Part shown: piece after piece, positions 34,527 to 43,200 of the stretch
How positions within the stretch are numbered: position 1 is the first letter of the stretch
How the letters are laid out: each line of letters begins with the position of its first letter
Origin: Eubacterium plexicaudatum ASF492
GTDB taxonomy: Bacteria > Bacillota > Clostridia > Lachnospirales > Lachnospiraceae
DNA length: 64,000 nucleotides
NCBI RefSeq assembly: GCF_000364225.2
Contig: NZ_AQFT02000001.1
Span: 3,925,501 to 3,989,500, forward strand
Direction: 5' to 3'
Position numbers and translations under genes: made by a program
The notes under the pieces: generated by a model
What the model was told of the DNA's origin: nothing
Database searches by the model: none
The model's input: the letters and a program-made list of their open reading frames with translations, nothing else

Positions 34527-35116
34527 AATAGCACCTCCAAATACTGCCGCAAAATTTTTTCAACCCGGAACAGCCCTGCATACTGCATCAGCCTCCGCAG
34601 GTTTTTCTCTTTCCTGCGGGCGTACATTTTGAGCGCCCCTTGAAATGTCTGCATCTCCATACTGCTCCGGCAGCGAAGCAGGTCGCAGATGGTTCGCTCC
34701 ATATCATAAGCCGGAACCGTATGCCCGAAAGGGGTTCGAGCCGTACTCTTTCCGACGTCATGCAGCTCCGGTTTTATGGTGTAAACCAAAATCCCGTCCG
34801 CTTTCAATCTGGTCGTGCTGTATCCCCGTCTGACGGTAATGGAATAGGGGGAAGGCTCCCGGTCGGTCAGATCATGGAAAAACAGCGCCGTTTCATGAGA
34901 AAAAATCCCCTGGCTGCATCGTAAATGGAGCAGGTACATCCCATCGACCCAGGCATCCGGCGATACATAAACCCCATGTGCCGCCTGTTCCAATTCTTTT
35001 TCCTTCACATAGTTGTAAAAAACGGATTTTGGAATTCCCCGTTTCACCACCTCTGATGTTTGGAGCATACCGTGTTGTCCCTCTAAAATCGTGTCCAGCT
35101 GTTCAAACTGTGTCAT
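34523..35116 (-). CDS. abiEi: AbiEi antitoxin / transcriptional regulator
   Basis: A 197-residue protein. The ATG at 35116 is chosen because GGAAG lies ten bases upstream and the product begins MTQFEQLDTILEGQHGMLQT. The N-terminal winged helix-turn-helix (SEVVKRGIPKSVFYNYVKEK, then ELEQAAHGVYVSPDAW) and the C-terminal domain (SHETALFFHDLTDREPSPYS, TVPAYDMERTICDLLRCRSS) match AbiEi antitoxins. In this type the antitoxin counters the toxin without a stable complex and also represses its own promoter by binding an inverted repeat. A strong inverted repeat over a TATAAT box lies directly upstream. Confidence 0.88.
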   Translation of the reverse strand: MTQFEQLDTILEGQHGMLQTSEVVKRGIPKSVFYNYVKEKELEQAAHGVYVSPDAWVDGMYLLHLRCSQGIFSHETALFFHDLTDREPSPYSITVRRGYSTTRLKADGILVYTIKPELHDVGKSTARTPFGHTVPAYDMERTICDLLRCRSSMEMQTFQGALKMYARRKEKNLRRLMQYAGLFRVEKILRQYLEVLL

Positions 35117-35127
35117 GCCCTCACTTC

Positions 35128-35165
35128 CTTTCGTGCTACTATTATACATGATTGTAGCACGAAAG
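35128..35165 (-). promoter_or_regulatory. Predicted AbiEi operator and promoter
   Basis: CTTTCGTGCTAC (35128-35139) pairs exactly with 35154-35165. Between the arms the minus strand carries TATAAT (35146-35141), 25 bases before the abiEi start, with TTTACT 17 bases upstream as a weak -35. Binding here would block the promoter, which fits the known negative autoregulation by AbiEi. The protein-site match itself is inferred. Confidence 0.65.
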
Positions 35166-35248
35166 TAAATAGCGTCAAAAAGAAAAAGCGGAGGAAGGCG
35201 CGGCGAAGAACGCCGTTCCTCCCTCCGCAGATGGAGCAAACTATCCGG

Positions 35249-35593
35249 TCAGGAGAGCTTGGAAAGCTGGGCCAGTATCTTCTGCACACCCTCCCAAAGC
35301 TGTTCCTGCCGCTGGGATATATCTTCCAAATCAGCGTCATAAACCCGCCCGGTTTCATGCACTTTACGGGTCAGCTGGTTTAAGTTGTTGCTGGAATAGC
35401 GCATCAGGGACACCAGCTCCTTCAGTTCCGGCAAATCCAGCTTTACCACATACCCGTCCAGCGCCATTTTCCGCAGATAGGCTTCCCGGTTGACGGTTCC
35501 AAGCTGGGCCATTTTCTGCTCAATCAGGGCCAGCTCCTCCGGGGAAACCCGGAAATTCACCTGCACCTCCCGTTTCCGCTTTGCCGCGCTCAT
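35249..35593 (-). CDS. mobC: MobC-family mobilization (relaxosome) protein
   Basis: A 114-residue DNA-binding accessory protein. A ribbon-helix-helix-like start (EVQVNFRVSPEELALIEQKM) is followed by the MobC signature REAYLRKMALDGYVVKLDLP and LVSLMRYSSNNLNQLTRKVH. In Tn1549-type ICEs it binds near oriT and helps the relaxase. Normally the relaxase gene follows directly; here the AbiE pair and the DUF1016 gene lie between them. Its ATG overlaps the upstream stop by four bases. Confidence 0.87.
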   Translation of the reverse strand: MSAAKRKREVQVNFRVSPEELALIEQKMAQLGTVNREAYLRKMALDGYVVKLDLPELKELVSLMRYSSNNLNQLTRKVHETGRVYDADLEDISQRQEQLWEGVQKILAQLSKLS

Positions 35594-36396
35594 CGTTCCG
35601 GTTCCCGTTTCTTAGGGGCGGCGGGTTTGCGTTCCGGCGGCTCCTGTTTGAGTTTTTCCAGGACGGAGCCTTTCTCCGGGGCTTGAAGGACTTTCCGCGC
35701 CTGCTTCAAAAACAGGTCGGTCAGACCGGGGTTGACCTTATCCACCACCAGGGCATAACTGTGGCGGGGATCGCCGCCATCCTCCGGCATGGGGATTGTT
35801 TTCGCCCAGGCTTTGTTATCGCGGGAGATACGCCCGTCATGCTCCTTTTTCAGCACCGTATTGGCAAGGATAACCTGCACACGCTCCGGCCCGAACTGTT
35901 CCAGCACTTCTTTGACAGCGGCCTCGGTATTCAGGCGGTTATCCCCATAGTGGGCGCTGATGGCCTGCTCAATGGCTTCTTTGCAGGCAAGACTGACTTG
36001 CAGGGAGGCGCGGTACTGCGCCATCTCCCCATGCTCGGACGCATAGGCGGCGGAGTGGGGATAGACCGGGGCGGCTCTCTGTTCCTCTTTTTCCTTGCAC
36101 ATCTCATTCGCCCGTTCCTCAATGCTTTCCCGGATCACATCCATATAGCCGGTTTCCAGCTTTTCAAAATGCCGGTACACATCAGCCAGCGGGGAGGGGG
36201 AATCCAGAAGCGCCTGTGCCTGGTTATCGGAGAGTTCCAGTTCCTCCATCGCCATCACAATGTCCTCCCGGACGGTGTACTCATAGGCATGGTTTAAGAC
36301 CTCCTCCGGGGACTGGCTTTTCAGCCAATCCCGGAAGGTATCCTGTTCAGCGGCCATCTTCTCATAAAGGGCCGTATTCTTTTCGTTGCTGTTCAT
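35590..36396 (-). CDS. DUF3848/DUF3849-domain ICE protein
   Basis: A 268-residue protein. Residues 8-85 match the DUF3848 pattern (LYEKMAAEQDTFRDWLKSQS, HAYEYTVREDIVMAMEELEL). Residues 110-230 match DUF3849 (PVYPHSAAYASEHGEMAQYR, FGPERVQVILANTVLKKEHD, GRISRDNKAWAKTIPMPE). The tail is proline- and lysine-rich. Such proteins are common in Tn1549-type ICEs, but their function is unknown. AGGAGG lies nine bases before the ATG. It follows the remnant of the helicase gene by one base and overlaps mobC, so it belongs to the same transcript. Confidence 0.75.
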   Translation of the reverse strand: MNSNEKNTALYEKMAAEQDTFRDWLKSQSPEEVLNHAYEYTVREDIVMAMEELELSDNQAQALLDSPSPLADVYRHFEKLETGYMDVIRESIEERANEMCKEKEEQRAAPVYPHSAAYASEHGEMAQYRASLQVSLACKEAIEQAISAHYGDNRLNTEAAVKEVLEQFGPERVQVILANTVLKKEHDGRISRDNKAWAKTIPMPEDGGDPRHSYALVVDKVNPGLTDLFLKQARKVLQAPEKGSVLEKLKQEPPERKPAAPKKREPER

Positions 36397-36397
36397 A

Positions 36398-36555
36398 TTA
36401 TCTTGCCTCCTGTTCCTGTTGTCTGGGTTTCTTTTCCATGCTGCGGGGCGGGATGGGGCGTTTCAGCCCTTCCAGCACCGAGGGTCTTTCGCGCTTGGCA
36501 ATCGCCGCTTCTGGACGGGACTGCCCCTTGCTGTCCATGTTCAGCTCCATATCCT
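36398..36555 (-). pseudogene. Last 50 codons of the ICE methylase/helicase gene
   Basis: The minus-strand frame DMELNMDSKGQSRPEAAIAK, then RERPSVLEGLKRPIPPRS and a basic tail to a stop at 36398, is the C-terminus typical of the large LtrC-like methylase/helicase of Tn1549-type ICEs. It opens directly at the left border of transposon copy 2. The rest of the gene is at 40231-44467, with a large middle part missing. Confidence 0.7.
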
Positions 36556-36782
36556 GTTAATAACTTCATGAGCTGTCACAGATTTAACCTCATTCACTGT
36601 CTCAAACTTTCCCATTTTCCTGACATACAGCTAATTGTATATACAACTGTTCATTTCTGGCATATATCAACCATTCAGGCTACATTTTCCATACCTCCGT
36701 CTGGAACTTTCTGTCAATTCTCGATGCCACAGTTCTGATCCATTCCCAGAATTGTTCCTCATTCCTGCACAATTCACACAAC

Positions 36783-36814
36783 AAGGCCGCCCGGAACTCT
36801 CCGGACGGCCTTTT
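36783..36814. terminator. Hairpin downstream of the DUF5348 gene of copy 2
   Basis: AAGGCCGCCCGGA (36783-36795) pairs with 36800-36812 (12 of 13 bp, loop ACTC), with four T following on the plus strand. It lies 75 bases past the end of the transposon operon and may end transcription there. Nothing else was recognised in 36591-36890. Confidence 0.55.
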
Positions 36815-36890
36815 CCCGCCTTCTGTTTTAAATTGTCTGTTCTTTCCGCACACTTCGCCTAATATCATTTTTGCGAATAGTCAAATACTG

Positions 36891-37241
36891 TTACAGCCAG
36901 TCTGTGCCTAAATATTCAGATAATGCTTTCAGGGCATATGCTGTTGTTACTGCATCTGCTTCCTGCATATGTGCTGACAGCCTCTGCTTATTCCAAAATA
37001 TGTCCGAAAATCTGCTCAGCGGGCATCCCACGTTTATATCAGGAATACAGATATACTGTCCACTCATATATTTTCCAACTATGCCGTTCATACAGCTGCT
37101 TCTCCCATAAATTATAAACTCCACCATGCTTACGCTGCGCCTGGTTATTTTTATTTCCCCGCTCCATCTCCTTTCATCCGGCTCCCATTTCGCAGGGCCT
37201 GTACACAGAAACAGGATGCCTCCTGCTGGCCCGCCGCTCAT
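36891..37241 (-). CDS. DUF5348-family protein of transposon copy 2
   Basis: A 116-residue protein whose second half matches the copy-1 protein at 24506: GKYMSGQYICIPDINVGCPL, then SRFSDIFWNKQRLSAHMQEA and DAVTTAYAL. The N-terminal third differs. The ATG overlaps the ATPase stop (ATGA), so it is translationally coupled, and it is the last gene of the four-gene operon. The function is unknown. Conservation of this partner in two diverged transposons is the main clue that it matters for transposition. Confidence 0.75.
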   Translation of the reverse strand: MSGGPAGGILFLCTGPAKWEPDERRWSGEIKITRRSVSMVEFIIYGRSSCMNGIVGKYMSGQYICIPDINVGCPLSRFSDIFWNKQRLSAHMQEADAVTTAYALKALSEYLGTDWL

Positions 37242-38053
37242 TCCATGCCTCCAAGCATCTCATGGTCCGCAACGAACCTTACCATATGTTCATCCGCTAA
37301 ACGTTTCTGCTGCTGGTATGCATACAGCAGGGTCTTTTCACAGACGCGGTTGATCATCCTTGGTATGCCTGTTGAGATCTTATATACCTCGTCTTCCGCC
37401 CCGCTGGTAAACAGGTCCTGCTTTACCCCTGCATATGCCAGGTGCGCTGCTATATATTTCCCTGTCTCTGCACGGTCAAGCCTGCCCAGAACAATGTTCA
37501 TGTCAATCCTCTGGCGTATGGCTGTATAAGCCTGCAGCCTCAGCTTCTGCTCCCACAGCTCCGTCTGTCCAACAAGCACCAGCGACATCGGGCTGCTGGA
37601 ATCAAATTTATAATTCAGTAGGAAGCGCAGCTCCTCCAGCATGTCCTTCCCTAAAAGGTGCGCCTCATCCAGCACGCAGACAACTTTCTTTTTCTGTTCC
37701 GCACAGACTGACCCGATCTCTTTCTGCAGCAGCCGTTTGGAATCTCCGCTGAAAAAATGCGCCTCAAGGCCCAACTGCCCTAAAAGCCCCGCATACAGCC
37801 ACCGAGGCGTCAATTTCGAATCCGAAAGGTACAAAAGCAGGTATTTTTCCCTGCCAAGCCTCCCGTCCAGCATCCGTATCAGCGTGGACTTGCCGCATCC
37901 TGGATTCGCCGTCACGACCGCGAACATCTGACGGTCCACAACATAAACAAGCCTCCCCAGGGCGTTTTCTATCTTTGGCGATGTATAAAGCCTCTCCACC
38001 GGTATATCCCTGGTGAACGGCGTATGCTCCATTTCAAAAAAAGTCTCATACAT
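37238..38053 (-). CDS. AAA ATPase of transposon copy 2 (ExeA/TniB/TnsC-like)
   Basis: A 271-residue ATPase starting MYETFFEMEHTPFTRDIPVE, with GGAAAGGAGGG upstream. Walker A is ANPGCGKSTLIRML near residue 52 and Walker B VVCVLDEAHLLGKDMLEEL near 128. LVLVGQTELWEQKLRL and IRQRIDMNIVLGRLDRAET follow, as in ExeA-family proteins that accompany DDE transposases. It probably forms oligomers on target DNA and activates the transposase, by analogy with TniB and TnsC. The start lies eight bases inside the transposase end. The gene is intact, unlike its copy-1 counterpart. Confidence 0.87.
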   Translation of the reverse strand: MYETFFEMEHTPFTRDIPVERLYTSPKIENALGRLVYVVDRQMFAVVTANPGCGKSTLIRMLDGRLGREKYLLLYLSDSKLTPRWLYAGLLGQLGLEAHFFSGDSKRLLQKEIGSVCAEQKKKVVCVLDEAHLLGKDMLEELRFLLNYKFDSSSPMSLVLVGQTELWEQKLRLQAYTAIRQRIDMNIVLGRLDRAETGKYIAAHLAYAGVKQDLFTSGAEDEVYKISTGIPRMINRVCEKTLLYAYQQQKRLADEHMVRFVADHEMLGGME

Positions 38054-39452
38054 TTTGGCCGCCCTCCTTTCCGTAATCCTCAAAAGACAGGACTTGCGCC
38101 ATCTGGCGGTGGTCTTCCCTGTATTTTTTCTCAAGGGCGTCCAGCAGCCTTGACGTCTCAGGGATGCTTCCCGTCATTCCCATAGGCACAGGCGGAACCT
38201 TTGACGCATAGGCGCCTATCTCTATCCGGTGCGCAGCCACCGACTCCGTCCCTTTACAGTAAACCATGATGGTCTGCGTATTCATTGGGTCATATGCAAT
38301 TTCAGCCTCCAGGTTTGCCAGGGCCGCGCTTGCCTCATATCTGGCGCCTTCAAAAGAAAAACACCCCGCTTCATCAATCTTGCGCGTTTCCCTATGCAGG
38401 AATGCATCCGCCACTACAGACACATCTATAAATATAAGGCCCCTCGCATCCCTCATCCATTCCTGCTCCGGCGTGATCCCGCATGCCGGGACCTTTGCGC
38501 CGTAAGATTCATAATACTCCCGGATCCCCGCATGAGCCTCTTTCTGGTATTCCTGTTCCAAAAAAACCTTCCATCTACTGTTCAGTTCTTTCACAGAATG
38601 CACATGCGCCACACGGATCTCTGCTATAAACTGGTCAACTTTCTGGTGGAATTTTTCAATTTTTCCCTTCGATTGGCACGCACCTGGCTTTGCATGGACA
38701 ATACGGATCCCCAGTTTCGCACACGCCTTCCCAAGATGTGAAGCTGTATACTGCACCCCATGGTCCAGATACGCACAGTCAAACTTTCCCGCCTTTAAGA
38801 CTGCCTTATGGAATGTGTCCTCCACAATCTCCTGCCTCTGGTTATCATAAAACTCTGACTGCACGATATACCTGGAATGGTCATCGATCAATGATGACAA
38901 ATACGTTTTTATCAATTCCCCGTCCGTTGTCCGTATGTCCGGTCCATATTTAATGTCACCCTGCAGGAGTTCCATCCTGTGCGGACGGCAGAACCGCCTG
39001 GAAGACGTCTCACGTTTTTCTGCATACCGCTTCATTTGCTTCTTCCCAAGCCCCGCTTCGTACAGATGCCTCTGCATTGTGGACTGTTTCAAAACCCCTG
39101 GCGCCACCCATCCTTCCAGCTCCAGAATCTTTATGATCTGGCGCACGCTGCGCTTTGGAACTTCCCGTTTCAGCTGCATTGCCTGCTCCATCACCTCATC
39201 AAAGTTATCCGGCAGCCTCTGCATCCGCTTCTTTGTCCGGCTCATTGGGCGCAGCCCTTCAAAGCCGTTGTCCCGATACCCTGCCTCATACCGGTAAAGG
39301 CTCCTTTTGGATATGCCGTTTTTTTCGGCGGCTTCTTCCCGCATCTGCCGCCTTTTCCCTTCATCCAGCCCTTCATCCAGCAGCGGCGCTATCATACGGT
39401 ACCTTTTCAGCGCTTCCTCATCCTGCCACTTTTTGATTTCTTTTTTCTGCAT
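38046..39452 (-). CDS. DDE (rve/Mu-type) transposase of transposon copy 2
   Basis: A 468-residue transposase. The ATG at 39452 has AAGGAGG eight bases upstream. Helix-turn-helix segments (KNGISKRSLYRYEAGYRDNG, KRSVRQIIKILELEGW) precede the rve core: MELLQGDIKYGPDI (Asp), CAYLDHGVQYTASHLGKACA (Asp) and CQSKGKIEKFHQKVDQFIAE (Glu). A Mu-type C-terminal barrel follows (GCFSFEGARYEASAALANLE). It is only distantly similar to the copy-1 enzyme, so the two elements are separate arrivals and not a recent duplication. No frame break is seen. Confidence 0.87.
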   Translation of the reverse strand: MQKKEIKKWQDEEALKRYRMIAPLLDEGLDEGKRRQMREEAAEKNGISKRSLYRYEAGYRDNGFEGLRPMSRTKKRMQRLPDNFDEVMEQAMQLKREVPKRSVRQIIKILELEGWVAPGVLKQSTMQRHLYEAGLGKKQMKRYAEKRETSSRRFCRPHRMELLQGDIKYGPDIRTTDGELIKTYLSSLIDDHSRYIVQSEFYDNQRQEIVEDTFHKAVLKAGKFDCAYLDHGVQYTASHLGKACAKLGIRIVHAKPGACQSKGKIEKFHQKVDQFIAEIRVAHVHSVKELNSRWKVFLEQEYQKEAHAGIREYYESYGAKVPACGITPEQEWMRDARGLIFIDVSVVADAFLHRETRKIDEAGCFSFEGARYEASAALANLEAEIAYDPMNTQTIMVYCKGTESVAAHRIEIGAYASKVPPVPMGMTGSIPETSRLLDALEKKYREDHRQMAQVLSFEDYGKEGGQNV

Positions 39453-39524
39453 ATGCATTACCTCCTTCTGGAGATAACTATACACTTAAAAAAAGATGAC
39501 AGCGAACAAAAGCAGGTGCACAAG

Positions 39525-40084
39525 TCAGGCCGTCTGCGGGTACGGCTCTAACCGCCCTCCTGAATTATATATAAACCTGGCAGCCGCCTTCAGCCAGCCG
39601 GGGCTTATCCTCTTTTTCAGTTCCTCCAGCAAAGAATCCATGGATTTTAGGAACCCGTCCCCAAAGTCCAGGAAGCGGTGCGCTGATGATCTTATCCGGC
39701 CTTCTATGTTCTGCTCATTCATCTTCATCCACCATTTCCAGTGGTTTATGGTCCCTTCACAGGGATAATTCTCTGTTTCAGGATCGTCCCCGCTGACAAC
39801 TTCATCCACTACATCCTCTATCAGTCCGGCATCATAATGTTTATAAGGGAACATGCAGTCCGGCAGCTCATTTTGGAGCCTTCCGCATTCATCATTCGTA
39901 CATTTCAAACGCCTGATCTGGTACCATTCTTTCCCTCCGCCGGCAACTTTATGGACACGCAGCCTGCGGTCCCTGTATTTAAGCGGGTTCCCACAGCATG
40001 GACAGATACTGTCTTCTTCACTGGTTACAGAAAAAAATCATCTTCCCGATTGTATTTTACTATATATTTTGATATAATAACCAT
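39525..40084 (-). CDS. DUF6431-family zinc-finger protein of transposon copy 2, frameshifted
   Basis: The frame starting at ATG 40084 (MVIISKYIVKYNREDDFF) stops early. Adding one base to the A7 run at 40031-40037 gives SVTSEEDSICPCCGNPLKYR, DRRLRVHKVAGGGKEWYQIR, CTNDECGRLQNELPDCMFPY and KHYDAGLIEDVVDEVVSG, about 186 residues to 39525. The CPCCG...CTNDEC ribbon and the H-LP-x-x-x-PYK-Y block correspond to the copy-1 protein (CPCCG...CTCG, LPDFIIPYSGY). A DNA-binding role is inferred. Confidence 0.7.
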
Positions 40085-40201
40085 GGTTTTAATAAAGTTC
40101 CGGAACACTTGTCTCTGCAAAAAGAAAGTGCTCTGGAACTTTCTCTTTCTATATGCTGATGTCATTATATCGGTTAATTCTGTGACAATCAATCAGATTT
40201 A

Positions 40202-43200
40202 TTAGACGTCAGAATAAACAGGCAGCAACACCAGTTCCACGCCGTACAGTTTGCTGCCCCGCATTTCCTCCGGCAGCATACCGAAGAAATTGCCCACGCC
40301 GCAGGAGGGTTCCAGGATGTTGCCGGTCTGGAATCCCATTTTCCCCACCGCTTCATAAATGGCCTGGATAACGGTAGGGCTGGTGTAATGGGCGTTTAAG
40401 GTGGTCCCTTTGGCGGCTTCATATTCCTCCGGGGACAGCGTTGCGTAGAGTTCCGCAAACTCCTTTGCCCAGGTGGGCTTGTTCTCGTCAAAAGCGTCTG
40501 ACAGACCGCCCCAGCCCACATACCGGGAGAGTGTTTCCTGTTCTTCCGGCGTGGCCTGCCGGTTTTCAAATTCCAGTTCTTTTAAGAGGCTGATAGCGTC
40601 CATATTGGCCCGGAATTTTGCTTTCGGCCCTCCTTCGCCCAGGTGAATGTCGGTGATACGGAAGTTCCCGGCTGTCGGCTTGGGAGGGGTGGGTTCCGGT
40701 TCATCAAAGCGCAGCGTATGAATCTCTATATCGTAGGGCAGATGGTTCTGTTCGCCCGGATAACGGGTGACGGGGGTAATGGTGATCTGCGGCTCCGGCT
40801 CTGGTGCAGGGGGATTCCCAAAATCCGGCTGTTCCTCTGCCAGCTGTTCTTCTGGCTGTGCCGGTTCGTGGGAGAATCCGTCCAGCTCCTGCTGGTAGAG
40901 GGCGCGCAGGGCAGCGGCAAGCGGCTCCCAGCTTTCATACATCGTTGCCAGTACCGTTTCATCTTCCCGCAGAATCTCCACTTCCATGCCGTTTGCGGAG
41001 GCTCGGTAATCCGCCGTATCTCCGGTTTCCAGCTGCATGGTTTCCACTGTACCGGAAAACCGCTGGGAAAGATGCTGGGCGACAGCCGGATTGCCTGCGC
41101 CGCTTCGGAGCAGCGCCGCTATATCCTCCTTTGCAGCCGCATCCAGCAAACCGCCATCCCCGGTCAGGACTTCCCGCAAATCAGGGGAAAACTGGTCCAG
41201 ATCGGCGGGGAGATAGTCGGTGATGGCGCTGTTACGTGGGTCCTGCCGGATGGCGCGTTCAAACTGTTCTTTGCTTTCCGTCCGGTAAATAGGGTAAGCC
41301 AGCGCGGGGTCATTCAGCTGGACATAGCCCCGCTGCAAATCGGTGATACGGTACTCGGTATTTTCCAGAAAAACAAAATCCCCTACGCCATAGGCCGATG
41401 CCAGCGGGTCGCGGCGTTCTTCCACGATGGATGCGGTTTCTGTAGCTGGCGTTTCCTGTACCGGTTCTTCCTGCCGGTCTGCCTCTGTGAGCCGCTCCAC
41501 ATCAGCCATGACCTGCTGAATAAAGGGGTCATTGTCCAGCTTCTCCGGTTCTGTTACCTGCCCGTTTACAATGCCGCGCTGGGCCAGATTTTCCCGGATT
41601 GCGATAGGGTCTATATCGTCCAGATTGTCCCGTTCAGCCTCTGTAAAAAAGCGGTCCTCTTTGATAAGCTGGGCGATCCGGCGCTGTACCTTGGGCCAGG
41701 GCAGTTCCATTTCTTCGGGGCTTCCGGCGCGGACAATAAACAGGTTTGTATGTTCAGGACCGCCGTACTCCCTGGACAGCCATGCGGCGGTATCTTTTTC
41801 CCGCCCATGCTCCTTCATATAGCGGACTACGGCCCGTTTGCTGTCCATATCGCCGTTCCATGCACAGAGGGCTTCGTCAATATCGTCCTGGGAGAGAGGG
41901 CGCAGAAGCTCATGGAGCTTTGGATAGGTTTCGGCAATCACCTCTTGATGCAGGCGGTGGCGGAACTCCGGCACATCCGAATACTGTTTGAGAAGCTGCA
42001 AATCACCGGAGCCAAGAACCGCGCGGCGTACAGCGGCGTTTCCCTCAATCACAGCGTTTTCATGGTCAGTATGGCCGCAGGCGTTGCGGTATGCCGTATC
42101 CTCCATGATGGCGGCGGTCACAACCGGCTTGTACTGTTCCAGCAATTCTTCCAGCGCGGGCTGGGGCGGTTCTGTTTCGGTTTCATGGACAGGAGCAGGC
42201 TGGCTCTGTGATTCTACAATGCCCGCCTCTGCCAGTTCCTTTTCTGCCTGGATTTTCTCATACTGTTCCCGTTCTGCTTCGGTCAGATAACGCTCCTTTT
42301 GGATCAGGCCGGCAACCAGCTTCACGACCTTATCCCAGGTCAGGCGTACATCGTCACAGCCGTTTTTCTGGTAGCGCAGGCCCTTTCCATCGTGATCTTC
42401 GCCACTGTGCGTTGCACCGGACAGTGCGTGGGAGCGTCCGCCGGTTCCGTATTCCTGCCGGAGAAACGCGGTTTTTTCCTTGTCGGTATGGGGCTGCTGG
42501 AAAAAGGCATAAATGCGCCCTTTGCCCCCGGCAAAACCGCTGCCGCCAGAAAGGGCCGCGCCGATCTCATCCTCCGTAATAAACTGCTTAACCGCAGGAA
42601 CCTCTGCCATTTCAGATGAAAAGGCTTTGCGGGGCAGTGACAGGTCTTTCAGGTTTTCCCAAATCTCCTTTGGCTTGTGGTAATGGAAACGCAGCAAGTT
42701 ACGGTCTTGCGTATAGGCAGTCCAAAAGGCGGCGTATTCTTCTGTGAGGGGCTGGCGGAAAGCCGGGTCACGCAGCTGCTCAGTGAGCCATGCGGATTCT
42801 TCTGGAAACCCGTTGCCCTTGATTTCTGACAGACTGGGTAAATATCCGGCTTCTCTGGCTTCATCGCTCAAATCGTGATACAGGTTCCAGAGCTTGTTGG
42901 CAAGGAGGGAGCGTTCATAACCCTCCGCCTCGGCAAGCTCCACATTGGAAGCAAATTGACCGGATTCCAACAGCTCGCCAATACGCTCCGCCGCGCCCTC
43001 CCAGGAAATAACCTGTGCGGATTTATCATATCGGGCGGATTTTCCATGAGAGAGATGGATTCCGTCCTCGCCGTACCAGACTGTGATACGGCCTGCATCG
43101 GTGGTAAAACCGTTGCCGCCATGATAGAGGGATTGCAGGGCGGCAGCTATTTCCGGGACCGGCTTCTGCTTTTCAAATTCAGCTGTCACGCGCTCCCGCA

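Larger units (their letters stand above)
36556..40230 (-). mobile_element. Four-gene DDE/AAA transposon (copy 2), replacing most of the helicase gene
   Basis: It has the same gene order as copy 1: DUF6431, DDE transposase, AAA ATPase, DUF5348. Both inferred tips begin TGTT (36556 plus; 40230 minus). The subterminal sequence TGTCACAGATTTAACC (36575-36590) recurs inverted at 40172-40187 with one mismatch. The flanks ATATCC and CCAGTT do not match, so there is no target duplication; the outer borders are therefore less certain than in copy 1. The helicase codons between the two flanks are gone. Confidence 0.78.

Noticed and set aside
24313..40230. Reading the two four-gene transposons as a recent duplication
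   Set aside because: Their transposases and ATPases share motifs but differ over most of their length, and their ends are unlike each other; they are separate relatives.
40643..42211. 522-codon plus-strand frame
   Set aside because: It is antisense to the methylase/helicase gene and has no recognisable domain or start signal.
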